Assembly: GCF_014652475.1 (NCBI RefSeq)
Contig: NZ_BMYW01000011.1
Coordinates: forward strand, 55,442 to 119,441
Direction: 5' to 3'
DNA from: Vogesella alkaliphila
GTDB taxonomy: Bacteria; Pseudomonadota; Gammaproteobacteria; Burkholderiales; Chromobacteriaceae
DNA: 64,000 nt
The notes beneath the pieces are model-generated. The model worked only from the letters and a program-made list of their open reading frames with translations. It made no database searches and had not been told where the DNA came from. Each line of letters begins with the position of its first letter. The stretch's first letter is position 1. Of the stretch, positions 45,745 to 56,296 are shown piece after piece. A program made the position numbers and the translations under genes.

Positions 45745-46521
45745 TCACTGCAGCGCCTCCAGCATGACTTCGTAGTCCTTGCTGGCGGGACGGTAGTTCA
45801 CGCTGTAGCCGGCCGGGTAGCTGCCTGCCTTGCTGTAGATGGCCGGGCGGGGCACCGGCGCGGAAAACGCCGGTTTCGACAGCAGGAAGGACAGCGATAC
45901 CATCGGCTCGATGAAGGTCTGCACCTTGTTGTAGTAGCCGTAGATCAGCGTGGCGGTGAACGGCTGCTGCTGGAATTCCGCGGCCTGGGTGTTGATGGCG
46001 TGCACACCCATCATGGGGACGGCCGTGCCCGGCGGCACCACGTAACCGGCGGGCAGCAGCTCGGCCGGCGGCTGCTGGCTCGCCTCGCCCGATTCGGCGT
46101 CGCTGCCGAAGCGCACCCGTTTCGTTTCCGCCCGTTTCACCAGATAGAAGTGGAAGTCGAAGTGCGGCACGTCGTAGACCTTGGGCGGCGGGTGGCCGGC
46201 CGCCTCCCAGTTGATGACCACGTGGTCGACCACCGTGCGTGGCCCTGTGGCCGGCATGCGCAGCAGGTAGGCCGGCGCCATGGTGGCGGCCGGCAGCCCG
46301 GCGAGCGCCTGCTCGCTGAACACGATGCCGACGGCGACCGCCTTGCCGGCGGCGTCGGTGCGCACCTCGGTGTGCGCCCGGCCCTGGCCGAAGGGCACCG
46401 GTTTGCCGCGATAGGTGGCGGACAGGTCGCCGGCGCTGGCCAGCAGCGGGCTGGCGGCCAGCGCCACGACGGCCAGCCAGACCAGCGGTGCCGGCCTGGC
46501 GGATGCTTGCAGTGTCTTCAT
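45745..46521 (-). CDS. Secreted DUF5602/TTHB210-like protein
   Basis: 258 residues with a signal peptide (LVWLAVVALAASPLLASAG, cleavage about residue 30). The mature part has GKPVPFGQGRAHTEV, DHVVINWEAAGHPPP and YDVPHFDFHFYLV, which fit the DUF5602 (TTHB210-like) family; the His/Asp/Phe cluster suggests a metal or ligand site. ATG at 46521 has an AAGAGG site. In Thermus the family is linked to an anti-sigma/stress locus; role here unknown. Confidence 0.7.
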   Translation of the reverse strand: MKTLQASARPAPLVWLAVVALAASPLLASAGDLSATYRGKPVPFGQGRAHTEVRTDAAGKAVAVGIVFSEQALAGLPAATMAPAYLLRMPATGPRTVVDHVVINWEAAGHPPPKVYDVPHFDFHFYLVKRAETKRVRFGSDAESGEASQQPPAELLPAGYVVPPGTAVPMMGVHAINTQAAEFQQQPFTATLIYGYYNKVQTFIEPMVSLSFLLSKPAFSAPVPRPAIYSKAGSYPAGYSVNYRPASKDYEVMLEALQ

Positions 46522-46619
46522 ATTGCGTGCCTCTTGCGGGTGGGGAGTGGAAGGCGGAGCGTGGCACCAGAAGCGGGTGTGCTTGCATCTTAGTGAATGG
46601 GTCTGCTTTTGCCAGTGCC

Positions 46620-46655
46620 GGTTGGCCGCCGCGTGCGGGGCCGTTGCGGCCAACC
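46620..46655. repeat. Inverted pair of the DUS-like motif upstream of the DUF5602 gene
   Basis: GGTTGGCCGC (46620-46629) and GCGGCCAACC (46646-46655) with a 16-nt GC-rich loop. The right copy is exact (46646-46657). It lies downstream of norW on the minus strand, so it can act as the norVW terminator. A GCCGGC hairpin lies between it and the norW stop. Confidence 0.8.
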
Positions 46656-46712
46656 TTCTGCCGTCTGGCCGCGGGAGAGGGGGCCGGCGCTTTGCCGGCC
46701 GCTCGGGGAGGC

Positions 46713-47828
46713 TCAGCCGGCCAGGCCGGGCAGCAGACTGAAGCCGTTGCGGCTGCCGGTGGTCACGTAGCCGACCAGCTTGCTGTCGCGATGGGCGAGC
46801 GCGGTGAGGCCGTCGTCACCCTCGCTGATCTGCCAGTCCAGCGCCGGCCCGTGGGTGACGCCTGCCAGCTGGATCGGGTAGTGCGGTGTTTTCACCGCCA
46901 CCGGCAGCGGGCCGAAGCGCACCGGTTCCGGCTTGCCGGCCAGGGTGCTGGCCAGCGCCCGCGCCGACAGCGTGATCGGCTGCAGGTAGGGCAGGATCTG
47001 GCCTTCGATCTCGGCGCAGTCGCCCAGCGCGTAGACATTGGGCTGCGAGGTGCGCAGGTAGCGGTCGACGCTGATGCCGCGTCCGGTCGTCAGCCCGCCG
47101 GCCAGCTCCAGCCGCGGCTTCAGCCCCGCCGCGCAGACCACGGCGTCCACGTTAAGGGTTTCGCCATTGCTGAGCTTCACGTGGTAGCCCGTCGCCGCGC
47201 GGTCGACGCGGTCCACCGCAGTGCCGAAACGCAGCGTTACCTGTTTCATGGCACGGTGCAGGCGCTGGCTGACCACCTCCGGCACCAGCCGTTCCAGCAG
47301 CCGACTGCCGATGTCCACCAGCGTCACCCGCTTGTGGCGGGCGATGTCGTGGGCGATCTCGGTGCCGATCAGGCCGCCGCCGATGACCAGCACGCGCTCG
47401 CTGCGCGCAAGCTGCGCGACATAGCGGCGGTACTGCTCCAGGTTGTTCAGGGTCAGGATGTCCTGCGTCGCGTCGCCGCGGATGGCCGGCACGAAGGGCT
47501 CGGCCCCCACCGCCAGCACCAGGTCGCCGTAGGGGATCTGCGCCGCGCCGGCGTGGACCAGCCTGGCGTCGAAGTCGATCGCGGTGACGAGGGTGTTGGG
47601 CCGCACCATGATTTTCAGCTCGGCGGCGACGGCGGTGGCGTGCTGCTGCACCAGCTGCTCGGCCGCCATTTGCCGGCCGAAGCCGTGGCTCAGCTGCGGC
47701 TTGGGATACTGCTCGCCGCCGTCCTGGGTCAGGATGATGACGGGGGTGGCGGCGTCGAGCTGGCGGAACGCCCGGGCCAGGGTGTAGCCGGCGTGGCCGC
47801 TGCCGATGATGACGAGGGGTTTTTTCAT
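46713..47828 (-). CDS. norW: NADH:flavorubredoxin reductase (NorW-like)
   Basis: 371 residues, FAD-dependent pyridine nucleotide-disulfide oxidoreductase fold. FAD motif IIGSGHAGYTLA near the N terminus, NADH motif VLVIGGGLIGTEIA mid-protein, and the late FAD motif VYALGDCAEI. It reduces the rubredoxin centre of NorV. GGAGATTCC precedes the ATG. It lies 23 bp after norV in one operon. Confidence 0.93.
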   Translation of the reverse strand: MKKPLVIIGSGHAGYTLARAFRQLDAATPVIILTQDGGEQYPKPQLSHGFGRQMAAEQLVQQHATAVAAELKIMVRPNTLVTAIDFDARLVHAGAAQIPYGDLVLAVGAEPFVPAIRGDATQDILTLNNLEQYRRYVAQLARSERVLVIGGGLIGTEIAHDIARHKRVTLVDIGSRLLERLVPEVVSQRLHRAMKQVTLRFGTAVDRVDRAATGYHVKLSNGETLNVDAVVCAAGLKPRLELAGGLTTGRGISVDRYLRTSQPNVYALGDCAEIEGQILPYLQPITLSARALASTLAGKPEPVRFGPLPVAVKTPHYPIQLAGVTHGPALDWQISEGDDGLTALAHRDSKLVGYVTTGSRNGFSLLPGLAG

Positions 47829-47851
47829 CAGGAATCTCCGGGGTCGGTCGT

Positions 47852-49243
47852 TTAGGCGGGAACGAAGTCGCTCTTGCCCATGAAGCACACCGGGCACAGG
47901 AAGCTTTCCGCGACATCCGGCCAGGCGGTGCCGGCGGCCACGCCTTGCGAGGCCTCGCCCTGTTCCGGGTCGTAGGCCCACGAGCAGGTCTTGCAGCGCA
48001 TCTTGCCGCTGCCACAGCTGCCGGTATCGCCCGCCGCCAGCGGCTCGCGTCGGCCCAGCTGCTCGATGAAGGCTTCGCCAAAGCGCACCGCCTGGGACAG
48101 CGCGTCGTCGGTCGGCCGCCATTCCGCGGCGATGCCCTGATTGAGTACGCGGAAGCCGGCGTCGTCCAGGCGCTTGGCGATGCGTTCCACCGCGCCGCCG
48201 CTCCAGCCGTGGGTGCCGAACGCCGCCGCCGCCTTGTTCCTGAAGCGCAGGCCGGTCATCTCCTCGAGCAGGGCGGCGACGTGCGGCAGCATCACGTTGT
48301 TGACGGTCGGGCTGCCGACCAGGATGGCCCTGGACTTGAACACGTGGGTGAGCACGTCGTTCTTGTCGCTGTTGGACAGGTTGAACAGCTTGATCACGAC
48401 CTCCTGGTCTGCCTTGCGGATGCCCTCGGCAATCGCCTCCGCCATCATGCGGGTGCCGTTCCACATGGTGTCGTAGACCAGGGTGATCTGGTTTTCCTGG
48501 TAGTCGTCCGCCCATTTCAGGTACTGCTCGACGATCTGGGTCGGCTTGTCGCGCCAGATGATGCCGTGGCTGGTGGCGATCATGTCGATCGGCAGGTTCA
48601 GCGCCAGCACTTCGTGGATCTTCTGGGTTACCAGCGGGCTGAACGGGGTCAGGATGTTGGCGTAATACTTGATGCACTCCTCGTGCAGCTCGACCGGGTC
48701 GCACTGGTCGTTGAACATCTGCGCGCTGGCGTAGTGCTGGCCGAAGGCGTCGTTGCTGAACAGCACGGCGTCGCCGGTCATGTAGGTGGCCATGCTGTCC
48801 GGCCAGTGCAGCATCGGCATCTCGACGAATACCAGCTGCTTGCCGTTGCCGAGGTCGAGGCTGTCGCCGGTCTTGACGATCTTGAAGTTCCAGTCCTGGT
48901 GGTAGTGGCCGCGCAGCGACTTGGCGCCGTTGGCGGTGCAGTAGATCGGGGTGTCCGGGATGCGCGCCATCAGCGCCGGCAGGGCGCCGCTGTGGTCGAT
49001 CTCGCCGTGGTTGGCGATGATGTAGTCGATGGCACCGAGGTCGACTTCTTTCGCCAGGTTGGCGACGAACTCTTCGGCGTACGGCGCCCAGACGGTGTCG
49101 ATCAGCGCGATCTTTTCTTCCTTGATCAGGTAGCTGTTGTAGCTGGAGCCGCGGTGGGTGCTGTACTCGCTGCCGTGAAACTCGCGCAGCTCCCAGTCCT
49201 GTTTGCCGACCCAGTGGATATTGTTCTTGACGGTGAAAGCCAT
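47852..49243 (-). CDS. norV: Flavorubredoxin, anaerobic nitric oxide reductase
   Basis: 463 residues. Metallo-beta-lactamase diiron domain (HGEIDHSG ligands), flavodoxin domain ([31 protein letters not shown]) and a C-terminal rubredoxin with CKTC and CPVC. It reduces NO to N2O under low oxygen. AAGGAG precedes the ATG at 49243. Divergent from nsrR with two palindromic operators between. In E. coli norVW is controlled by NorR; here NsrR is the likely regulator. Confidence 0.96.
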   Translation of the reverse strand: MAFTVKNNIHWVGKQDWELREFHGSEYSTHRGSSYNSYLIKEEKIALIDTVWAPYAEEFVANLAKEVDLGAIDYIIANHGEIDHSGALPALMARIPDTPIYCTANGAKSLRGHYHQDWNFKIVKTGDSLDLGNGKQLVFVEMPMLHWPDSMATYMTGDAVLFSNDAFGQHYASAQMFNDQCDPVELHEECIKYYANILTPFSPLVTQKIHEVLALNLPIDMIATSHGIIWRDKPTQIVEQYLKWADDYQENQITLVYDTMWNGTRMMAEAIAEGIRKADQEVVIKLFNLSNSDKNDVLTHVFKSRAILVGSPTVNNVMLPHVAALLEEMTGLRFRNKAAAAFGTHGWSGGAVERIAKRLDDAGFRVLNQGIAAEWRPTDDALSQAVRFGEAFIEQLGRREPLAAGDTGSCGSGKMRCKTCSWAYDPEQGEASQGVAAGTAWPDVAESFLCPVCFMGKSDFVPA

Positions 49244-49261
49244 GGTGGTGCTCCTTGCGGG

Positions 49262-49325
49262 GGTATAAGATTCGTCTGAGATGAATCTTATACCCGATAA
49301 CATTCATGGAAAATGAATGTTATCG
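49262..49325. promoter_or_regulatory. Two adjacent NsrR-like palindromes in the norV-nsrR gap
   Basis: Site A: AAGATTCGTCT (49267-49277), G, AGATGAATCTT (49279-49289); the dyad extends to 49262-49294 with one mismatched pair. Site B: AACATTCATGG (49299-49309), A, AAATGAATGTT (49311-49321), extending to 49295-49325. Both have the 11-1-11 geometry of NsrR sites and match its pattern at 17 and 16 of 22 positions by my count. Centres are 32 bp apart, about three helical turns. Site A lies 24 bp upstream of the norV start. Confidence 0.75.
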
Positions 49326-49494
49326 AGCAAAGCGCATTCGCTTGAGGCGCATCAAGAATGCGCGTTTCCGGCCGGCTTTTGCCGCAACGGCAGCCCGGCG
49401 CGACGCAAACCGCCGCAACCGGGCACCGGCCGGCAGGGTAGAATGGCGGCCCGAGTCCGGGTGCATAAGCCGCCGGATTGAACAACATTATGGA

Positions 49495-49959
49495 ATGGTC
49501 CCGACCGTGCGATTGACCGCCTTTACCGACTACTGCCTGCGGGTAATGATGTACAGCGCGCTAGCGGGCGAGCGCCTGGTGACCATCGGCGAGATCGCCC
49601 ACGCCTACGACATCTCCGCCAGCCACCTGACCAAGGTGGTGCACTTTCTGGGACAGCAGGGCTATCTCACGACGGTGCGCGGCAAGGGTGGTGGTATGCG
49701 GCTGACGCACGCGCCGCAGCAGGTCAACCTCGGCCAGCTGGTGCGGGCGGCGGAGGCCGACAACGTGCTGGTCGAGTGTTTCGACGCGCAGCACTCGCAC
49801 TGCCGCATCGCCGCGTGCTGCCGCCTGTACCGCGTGCTGCATGCGGCGCAGGAGGCCTTCTACGGCGAGCTGTCACAGCACACCCTGGCCGACCTGCTGG
49901 TCCAGCCGGCGGGCCTTGGGCGCGCGCTCGGCATCGAGATCCATCCCGTCTCCGGCTGA
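49495..49959 (+). CDS. nsrR: NsrR, Rrf2-family nitric oxide-sensing repressor
   Basis: 154 residues from the ATG at 49495, or 150 from the GTG at 49507, which fits the family start (RLTAFTDYCLRVMMY). Winged HTH with IGEIAHAYDISASHLTKVVHFL, wing GYLTTVRGKGGGMRL. Three cluster cysteines are available in VECFDAQHSHCRIAACC, in the usual spacing for the Fe-S cluster of NsrR. NO damage to the cluster releases DNA. Divergent from norV; the operators between fit both norVW control and autoregulation. Confidence 0.93.
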   Translation: MVPTVRLTAFTDYCLRVMMYSALAGERLVTIGEIAHAYDISASHLTKVVHFLGQQGYLTTVRGKGGGMRLTHAPQQVNLGQLVRAAEADNVLVECFDAQHSHCRIAACCRLYRVLHAAQEAFYGELSQHTLADLLVQPAGLGRALGIEIHPVSG

Positions 49960-50001
49960 GCGGCACGGCCTGCGGCCAACCTAGCCCGGCCGCTTTTCCT
50001 G

Positions 50002-50442
50002 TTACGGCAATAGCGGCGGCAGCCGGCGCAGTACCGGGCTGGCCTTGACGATGCTGGTGGCGGTGGTGGCCAGCTCGGCAAAGCCGTCCAGGATCTCGTC
50101 CAGCTGGCCGATGTCGCGCAGCAGCAGGCGCGCGATGTAGCAGTCTTCGCCGGTGACCTTGTCACACTCGGTGAACTGCGGCGTGGCAACGATGCGCGCC
50201 TCCAGCGCCTTGAGCTGCCCCGGCAGCGGGCGCAGCCGCACGATGGCCTGCAGGGTGTAGCCCCACTGTTGCCAGTCCAGCTCCGGGGTGTAGCCGCGAA
50301 TGGCCCCTTGCTCCTCCAGCCGCTTCAGCCGCTCCGACACGCTGGGGCCGGACATCTTCAGCTGCCGCGCCAGCTCGGCGATGCTCTGCCGCGCGTCCTG
50401 TTGCAGCAGCCCCACCAGCTGCACGTCGATCCAGTCTTTCAT
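50002..50442 (-). CDS. Lrp/AsnC-family regulator
   Basis: 146 residues. N-terminal HTH (DVQLVGLLQQDARQSIAELARQLKMSGPSVSERLKRLEEQGAI) and C-terminal RAM effector domain (TECDKVTGEDCYIARLLLRDI). Divergent from an EamA exporter, 128 bp apart, a common arrangement in which the regulator controls the exporter in response to an amino acid. Ligand unknown. Confidence 0.93.
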   Translation of the reverse strand: MKDWIDVQLVGLLQQDARQSIAELARQLKMSGPSVSERLKRLEEQGAIRGYTPELDWQQWGYTLQAIVRLRPLPGQLKALEARIVATPQFTECDKVTGEDCYIARLLLRDIGQLDEILDGFAELATTATSIVKASPVLRRLPPLLP

Positions 50443-50570
50443 TGCAGGCAATCCTGTCGATTTGGCGATATTTACAAGGTAGCAAGCCGATTCTGCCTTG
50501 CAAAGTCCATTCAACCGGCTGCGCGAGCTGCGTATGCTGTTGCACACTAGCCTGCAAGGAGAGCTTGATC

Positions 50571-51467
50571 ATGACACAACAGAATTTACGCACCGGCGTG
50601 CTGCAGATGCTGGCCGCGATGGCGCTGTCCGGCACCATCGGCTGGTTCGTGCTGCAATCGGGGCAGCCGGTATGGAACGTGGTCTTCGTGCGCTGCGTGC
50701 TGGGCGCGCTGGGGCTGGGCCTGTACGCCTGGTGGCGCGGGCTGTGGCAGACGTGGCCGTTTACCCGTGCCAGCCTGCTGTGGTGCATCGCCGGCGGCGT
50801 GGCGCTGGTGGGCAACTGGCTGCTGCTGTTCAACGCCTATCACTACAGCTCGATCGGCGTCGCCACCGTGGTGTACCACACCCAGCCGTTCTGGCTGCTG
50901 TTGCTGGGCCGGCTGCTGCTGGGCGAGGCGCTGACCGCGCGCAAGTTGGCCGCGGTGGCGGTGGCATTTGCCGGCATGCTGCTGATCGTGCAGCCGGGGC
51001 AGGGCGCCGGCGACGAGTTGCTGGGCATCCTGCTGGCGCTGGGCGCCGCCATGCTGTACGCGGTGGTGACGCTGATCAGCAAGCAGCTGCCCAAGACGCT
51101 GGCGCCCAGCCACATCGCCAGCGTGCAGACGCTGACCGGCGTGCTGCTGCTGTGGCCGCTGCTGGACCACGCCAGCCTGTGGGTGGCGGGCAGCCACTGG
51201 GGGTATCTGGCCACGCTGGGGCTGGTGCACACCACGCTGATGTACATCATCATGTACGCCGCCTTCCGCCAGCTGCCCACCCACTGGATCGGGCTGCTGG
51301 GTTTCAGCTACCCGGTGGTGGCGCTGCTGGTGGATTACCTGGCCTACGGCCGGCTGCTGGATGGCTGGCAGCTAGTGGGCGTGCTGCTGATTGTTGCGGC
51401 CAACGTTTGGGGGCTGCAGCGGGTGCCGGCGGTGGCCGCCCCGCAAGCGGCAAAGGCCGGTGCCTGA
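50571..51467 (+). CDS. EamA/DMT-family transporter
   Basis: 298 residues, ten predicted transmembrane helices in two EamA repeats. Helix-end motifs such as LGEALTARKLAAVAVAFAGMLLIV and the second-half equivalents are typical of drug/metabolite exporters. AAGGAGAG precedes the ATG. Export of an amino acid or metabolite under Lrp control is an inference from context. An exact motif copy lies near the 3' end (51396-51407). Confidence 0.9.
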   Translation: MTQQNLRTGVLQMLAAMALSGTIGWFVLQSGQPVWNVVFVRCVLGALGLGLYAWWRGLWQTWPFTRASLLWCIAGGVALVGNWLLLFNAYHYSSIGVATVVYHTQPFWLLLLGRLLLGEALTARKLAAVAVAFAGMLLIVQPGQGAGDELLGILLALGAAMLYAVVTLISKQLPKTLAPSHIASVQTLTGVLLLWPLLDHASLWVAGSHWGYLATLGLVHTTLMYIIMYAAFRQLPTHWIGLLGFSYPVVALLVDYLAYGRLLDGWQLVGVLLIVAANVWGLQRVPAVAAPQAAKAGA

Positions 51468-51582
51468 GCGCGGGCTAATCACGTCACAGTGTGGCGGCAG
51501 GCGGGCAATCCGTCCGCCGCCATGCTGCCGGCACGGCGGGCTTGCTACAATCGGCCCCATTGCCAACGCCCCCGTATCCCCC

Positions 51583-52803
51583 ATGCGCATTCTTCATACC
51601 TCCGACTGGCATCTCGGCCAGCACTTCATGGGCAAGACCCGCCAGGCAGAGCACCAGGCCTTCATCGACTGGCTGCTGCAGCAAGTGCGCGAGCACGCCG
51701 TCGACGCCGTCATCGTCGCCGGCGACCTGTTCGATACCGGCGCGCCGCCCAGTTACGCGCGCGAGCTGTACAACCGGCTGGTGGTGGACCTGCACGGCAG
51801 CGGCACCGCGCTCGTGCTGCTGGGGGGCAACCACGACTCGGTGGCCACGCTGGGCGAGAGCCGGCCGCTGCTGTCCTGCCTGGGTACCACCGTCATCCCT
51901 GCGGTGGAGGCCGATCTCGAACAGCAGGTGCTGGTGTTGCCGCAGCGCGACGGCACGCCCGGCGCCATCGTCTGCGCGATCCCGTTCATCCGCCCGCGCG
52001 ACGTGATGCAAAGCCAGGCCGGGCAGAGCGCCGAGGAAAAGCAGCTGACGTTGCAGGAGGCCATCCACCGGCACTACCAGGCGCTGTACCGGCTGGCCTG
52101 CGCCAAACGCGACGCGCTGCACCTGCCGCTGCCCATCATCGCTACCGGCCACCTCACCACCGTCGGCGCCAGCGCCAGCGAGTCGGTGCGCGAAATCTAC
52201 GTCGGCGCGCTGGAGGCGTTTCCGACCAGCGCCTTTCCGCCGGCCGACTACATCGCGCTGGGTCACATCCACCGCCCGCAGCAGGTGGGCGGGCTGGAAC
52301 ACATCCGTTACAGCGGCTCGCCGATTCCGCTCAGCTTCGACGAGGCCGGCCAGCAGAAGCAGGTGCTGCAGGTTGACGTCGACGCCATCGGCCTGCTGGG
52401 GGTGACGCCGCTGCCGGTGCCGCGCTTCCAGCAGCTGGTGTCGGTGAAGGGGGATCTGGCTACGTTGGCCGCAGCCATTAGCGAGGCCGCCACGCTGGGC
52501 ACGGCCGAGCAGCCGGTGTGGCTGGAGGTGCTGGTGCAGGGCGACGACTACCTGTCCGATCTGCAGGCGCGTATCCAGGGCATCACCGCCGAGCTGCCGG
52601 TAGAGGTGCTGCGCATCCGCCGCGAGCGCGGCAATGCCGCCGCCACGCTGCAGGCTGCGGCGCGCGAGACGCTGGACGAGCTGACGCCGTTCGACGTGTT
52701 CAACAAGCGACTGCAGCAGGAAACGCTGGACGAAACGTTGGCCGCACAGCTGCAGGCGCGCTACCGCGACATCGTCGCCAGCCTGCAGGAGGACGAGGCA
52801 TGA
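51583..52803 (+). CDS. sbcD: Exonuclease subunit SbcD
   Basis: 406 residues, Mre11-type nuclease that cleaves hairpins and protein-blocked ends with SbcC. Phosphoesterase motifs: [30 protein letters not shown] and GHIHRPQ. Overlaps sbcC by ATGA. Motif copies at 52461-52472 (one mismatch) and 52734-52745 (exact). Confidence 0.97.
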   Translation: MRILHTSDWHLGQHFMGKTRQAEHQAFIDWLLQQVREHAVDAVIVAGDLFDTGAPPSYARELYNRLVVDLHGSGTALVLLGGNHDSVATLGESRPLLSCLGTTVIPAVEADLEQQVLVLPQRDGTPGAIVCAIPFIRPRDVMQSQAGQSAEEKQLTLQEAIHRHYQALYRLACAKRDALHLPLPIIATGHLTTVGASASESVREIYVGALEAFPTSAFPPADYIALGHIHRPQQVGGLEHIRYSGSPIPLSFDEAGQQKQVLQVDVDAIGLLGVTPLPVPRFQQLVSVKGDLATLAAAISEAATLGTAEQPVWLEVLVQGDDYLSDLQARIQGITAELPVEVLRIRRERGNAAATLQAAARETLDELTPFDVFNKRLQQETLDETLAAQLQARYRDIVASLQEDEA

Positions 52804-55800
52804 AGATCCTGACCCTGCGCCTGAAGAACCTCAACTCGCTGCAAGGCGAGTGGAAGATCGACTTCACCCAGCCGCCGTTTCGCGACAATGGCCTGTTTGC
52901 CATCACCGGCCCCACCGGCGCCGGCAAATCCACGTTGCTGGACGCCATCTGTCTGGCGCTGTACCACGAAACGCCGCGGCTGAAGACCATCTCCGCCAGC
53001 AGCAACGAGATCATGAGCCGCCACACTGCCGATTGTCTGGCCGAGGTGGAGTTCGAGGTGAAAGGGCAGCTGTACCGTGCGTTCTGGAGCCAGCGCCGCG
53101 CGCGCGACAAGGCCGACGGCCAGTTGCAGGCGCCCAAGGTGGAACTGGCCGATGCGACCGGCACCATCCTCACCACTCACATCAACGACAAGCTCAAACG
53201 CATCGAAGCCATTACCGGGCTGGATTTCGCGCGCTTTACCAAGTCGATGCTGCTGGCACAGGGCGGTTTTGCCGCCTTCCTCAATGCCAGCGCCAACGAG
53301 CGCGCCGAACTGCTGGAAGAACTGACCGGTAGCGATATCTATGGCCAGATTTCGCAGCGCGTGTTCGAGCGCGCACGCGACGCCAAACAGGCGCTGGACC
53401 AACTCAAGGCCCGTGCCGACGGTGTGGAGCTGCTGCCGGAAGAGCAGCGGCAGACGATGCAAGCGCAGCTGGCGGACTTCGAGCACCAGCTGGCGGCGCT
53501 GCAGGCCGAGCGGGCGCACAGCCAGCAGCTGCGGCAGTGGCGCCATGAGCTGACCCAGGCCGAGCAGGCGGAACAGACCGCCGCGGCCAGCGAGCAGGCA
53601 GCGCAGCAGGCTATCGAGCAGGCGCAGCCAGACTTGCAGCGCCTGCAGCACAGCGCGCCGGCCGAGGCGCTGCGCCCGCTGCAGCAGGCGTGGCAGCAGG
53701 CGGCTGAGCGGTTGCAGCACACCCGCCATACCACCGCGCAGGTCGAGCAGCAGTGGCAGCTTGCTCACCAGCAATCCATCGCCGCGCACTGGCAGGCCCA
53801 GCGCATTGCCACCGGCCTGGCCGCCGGCGAGCAACAGCAGTGGCAGCAGCTGCAGACGGCGCAGCAGCAGTTGCAACTCTGGCTGGCGCAGCACCAGCAC
53901 TTTGCCGGGCTGGGCGAGCAGCTCAGCGGCTGGCACGCCGGCTACCAGCAGATCTGCCAGCTGCAGGCTACGCAGCGGCAGCAGCAGGCGCAGGTCGCCA
54001 GCCACACCGAGGCGTTGGCCGTGCTTGCCAGCCGGCTGGCGCAGCAACAGCAGCAGCTGCAGCAGGCTCAGGACGGGCAGCAACAGGCCGTGGCCGCCAG
54101 CACAGAAGCCGCCGCCGCGCTGACGGCGCTGTTGCAAGGCCAATCGCTGCCGGCACTGCGGACGGCATGGCTGCAATGCCAGGAAGCGCTGCAGCGCTGG
54201 CGACAGCTGCAGCAGCACGCCGCGCAGCTGCGGCAGCAATCGGCACAGCAAACGCAGCTGGAACAGGCGCTGGCCGACAGCGACACCCAGTTGGCCGCAC
54301 AACACGCCGCCTTGGCTACGCTACGCCACGACTACAAGCAGCTGAAAGAGCAGGTGGCCGACAAGCGCATGCTGCTGGCACAGGAGCAGCGTATCCAGAG
54401 CCTGGACGCGCACCGCGCCGCGCTGCAGCCGGGCGAAGCCTGCCCGCTGTGCGGCTCGCTGCAGCACCCGGCGATACAGGCGTATCAGGCGCTGGATGTC
54501 TCTGCCACCGCGCTGGCCTTGCAGCAGAAGGAAGCCGCGCTGCAACAGCTGGAGGACAACGGCAATCTGGCCAAGAACCGGCTGGCGGCGCTGACGGCCA
54601 CGCGCGAACAACAGCAGCAGACGCTGCACACGCTGCGCGAGGCATGCCAGCAAGCCGTGGCCGACTGGCAGCAGCTGGCGCACGGCCTGCCGCTGGACGG
54701 CAACGACTGGCAGCAGCCGGCTGTGCTGCAACAGCAGCTGGCCGCGGCCGAGGATCAGGAAGCCAGCCTGAAACAGACCCTGCAGCAGGCCGAAGCCGCC
54801 GAGCAAACGTTGGCCGCTGCGCAGAAGCAGGAAGCCGCGCAGGCGGCACAGCTGCAGCAGGTCAGTCAGCAGGGCGCGCTGTTGCAGCAGGAACAGGCGC
54901 ATCTGCAACAGGCTGGCGCCGAGCTGCAACGCCAACTGACCGCCAGCGGACAAGCTGTCACCCAGGCCGAACAGGCGCTGGCGGCCGCTATCGCCAGTGC
55001 CAGCTTCGCTGTTGCCGGTGAAATGGCGCACTGGCTGGCTGCCCGTCAGCAAGACTGGCAGCACTGGCAGGCGCAACAGCAGGCACTGCAGCAGCAACAG
55101 ACCCGGCTGCTGCAACAGCAGGCGCGCAGCGAACAGGCCGCCAGTACCGCGCAGCTGTGGCAAGCGCGCTGGCAGGCGCTGGCGGTTGCGCACGAGCCGG
55201 CGGACGAAGACGTGGCGATCAATGCGCAAGCGCTGGCGCATTGCGCCGCGCAGGTGGAAGCGCTGGCGCAGCAGCTTGCCAGCCTGCAAGGGCAGCAGGT
55301 GCAGCTGGCGGCCGATCTGCAGGCACAACAGCAGCAGCATGCGGCTGCGGAGCAGGCATGGTTGGCCGCACTGGCCACCAGCCCGTTTGCCGATCTGGCC
55401 GCCTTCCAGCAGGCGCTGTTGCCGACGGAGGAACGCCAGCAGCTGCAGGCGCAGCAGCAACAGCTGGAGCAGGCGCTGCAACGCAACCAGGCGGTGCGGC
55501 AGACCGCGGCGGCGGCACGGCAGGCGCTGCAGCAGCAAGCCCTCAGCCCGCTGTCGCTGGCCGAGCTGGACGCGGCGCTGGCGGCGCTGGACGCGCAGCG
55601 CCAGGCGCTGTCCGGCCAGCAGGGCGCCTTGCAGGCACTGCTGCACGACGACGCGCAGCGCCGCGACAAGCAGCAGGCGCTGTTCTTGCAGATCGAACAG
55701 CAGGGCGCCGATGCCGACATCTGGCAGCGGCTCAACAGCCTGATCGGCTCGAAAGAGGGCGACAAGTACCGCAAGTTCGCGCAGGGGCTGACGCTGGACC

Positions 55801-56222
55801 ACCTGATGCACCTGGCCAACCGCCACCTGGCGCGGCTGCATGGCCGCTACCTGCTGCAGCGCAAGGCCGGCGGCGAGCTGGAGCTGGCGATCGTCGACAC
55901 CTGGCAGGGCGACGTGGCGCGCGATACCCGCACCCTGTCCGGCGGCGAGAGCTTCCTGGTCAGCCTGGCGCTGGCCCTGGCGCTGTCCGACCTGGTGAGC
56001 CACAAGACCTCCATCGACTCGCTGTTCCTCGACGAAGGCTTCGGCACGCTGGACGGTGACACGCTGGAAGTGGCGCTGGACGCGCTGGACAGCATCAACG
56101 CCAGCGGCAAGTCCATCGGCGTGATCAGCCACGTGGCCGGCATGCAGCAGCGCATCGCGGTGCAGATCGCCATCCGCAAGGCCAGCGGGCTGGGCGCGTC
56201 GCGCATCGAGATTTGCGGCTGA
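52800..56222 (+). CDS. sbcC: Exonuclease subunit SbcC
   Basis: 1140-residue SMC-like ATPase. Walker [10 protein letters not shown] (37-45), long coiled coils unusually rich in Gln and Ala, zinc hook Cys548-Pro-Leu-Cys551, ABC signature [10 protein letters not shown] (about 1046) and Walker [13 protein letters not shown]. Works with SbcD in double-strand break processing. The start overlaps the sbcD stop. An exact motif copy is at 54806-54817. Length is a little above the E. coli protein (1048). Confidence 0.97.
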   Translation: MKILTLRLKNLNSLQGEWKIDFTQPPFRDNGLFAITGPTGAGKSTLLDAICLALYHETPRLKTISASSNEIMSRHTADCLAEVEFEVKGQLYRAFWSQRRARDKADGQLQAPKVELADATGTILTTHINDKLKRIEAITGLDFARFTKSMLLAQGGFAAFLNASANERAELLEELTGSDIYGQISQRVFERARDAKQALDQLKARADGVELLPEEQRQTMQAQLADFEHQLAALQAERAHSQQLRQWRHELTQAEQAEQTAAASEQAAQQAIEQAQPDLQRLQHSAPAEALRPLQQAWQQAAERLQHTRHTTAQVEQQWQLAHQQSIAAHWQAQRIATGLAAGEQQQWQQLQTAQQQLQLWLAQHQHFAGLGEQLSGWHAGYQQICQLQATQRQQQAQVASHTEALAVLASRLAQQQQQLQQAQDGQQQAVAASTEAAAALTALLQGQSLPALRTAWLQCQEALQRWRQLQQHAAQLRQQSAQQTQLEQALADSDTQLAAQHAALATLRHDYKQLKEQVADKRMLLAQEQRIQSLDAHRAALQPGEACPLCGSLQHPAIQAYQALDVSATALALQQKEAALQQLEDNGNLAKNRLAALTATREQQQQTLHTLREACQQAVADWQQLAHGLPLDGNDWQQPAVLQQQLAAAEDQEASLKQTLQQAEAAEQTLAAAQKQEAAQAAQLQQVSQQGALLQQEQAHLQQAGAELQRQLTASGQAVTQAEQALAAAIASASFAVAGEMAHWLAARQQDWQHWQAQQQALQQQQTRLLQQQARSEQAASTAQLWQARWQALAVAHEPADEDVAINAQALAHCAAQVEALAQQLASLQGQQVQLAADLQAQQQQHAAAEQAWLAALATSPFADLAAFQQALLPTEERQQLQAQQQQLEQALQRNQAVRQTAAAARQALQQQALSPLSLAELDAALAALDAQRQALSGQQGALQALLHDDAQRRDKQQALFLQIEQQGADADIWQRLNSLIGSKEGDKYRKFAQGLTLDHLMHLANRHLARLHGRYLLQRKAGGELELAIVDTWQGDVARDTRTLSGGESFLVSLALALALSDLVSHKTSIDSLFLDEGFGTLDGDTLEVALDALDSINASGKSIGVISHVAGMQQRIAVQIAIRKASGLGASRIEICG

Positions 56223-56238
56223 GCCGCCGCGCATGGGA

Positions 56239-56270
56239 AACCGCCTGCCGGTGAGGGCGGGCGGTTTTTT
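56239..56270 (+). terminator. Intrinsic terminator after sbcC
   Basis: AACCGCC...GGCGGTT stem (56239 onward, one bulge/mismatch inside) followed by six T, 16 bp after the sbcC stop. Confidence 0.8.
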
Positions 56271-56296
56271 GTCGGGAGTGTCCGCCGCGAGTGCGG

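Noticed and set aside
46713..49307. One continuous minus-strand frame covering norW and most of norV
   Set aside because: The norV part is read in the wrong frame (Arg-rich). norV is complete in its own frame at 47852-49243, so there is no fusion.
49262..49325. The long palindromes read as a transcription terminator
   Set aside because: They lie between two divergent start regions, have a 1-nt centre in operator geometry, and lack a T-run; an operator role fits better.
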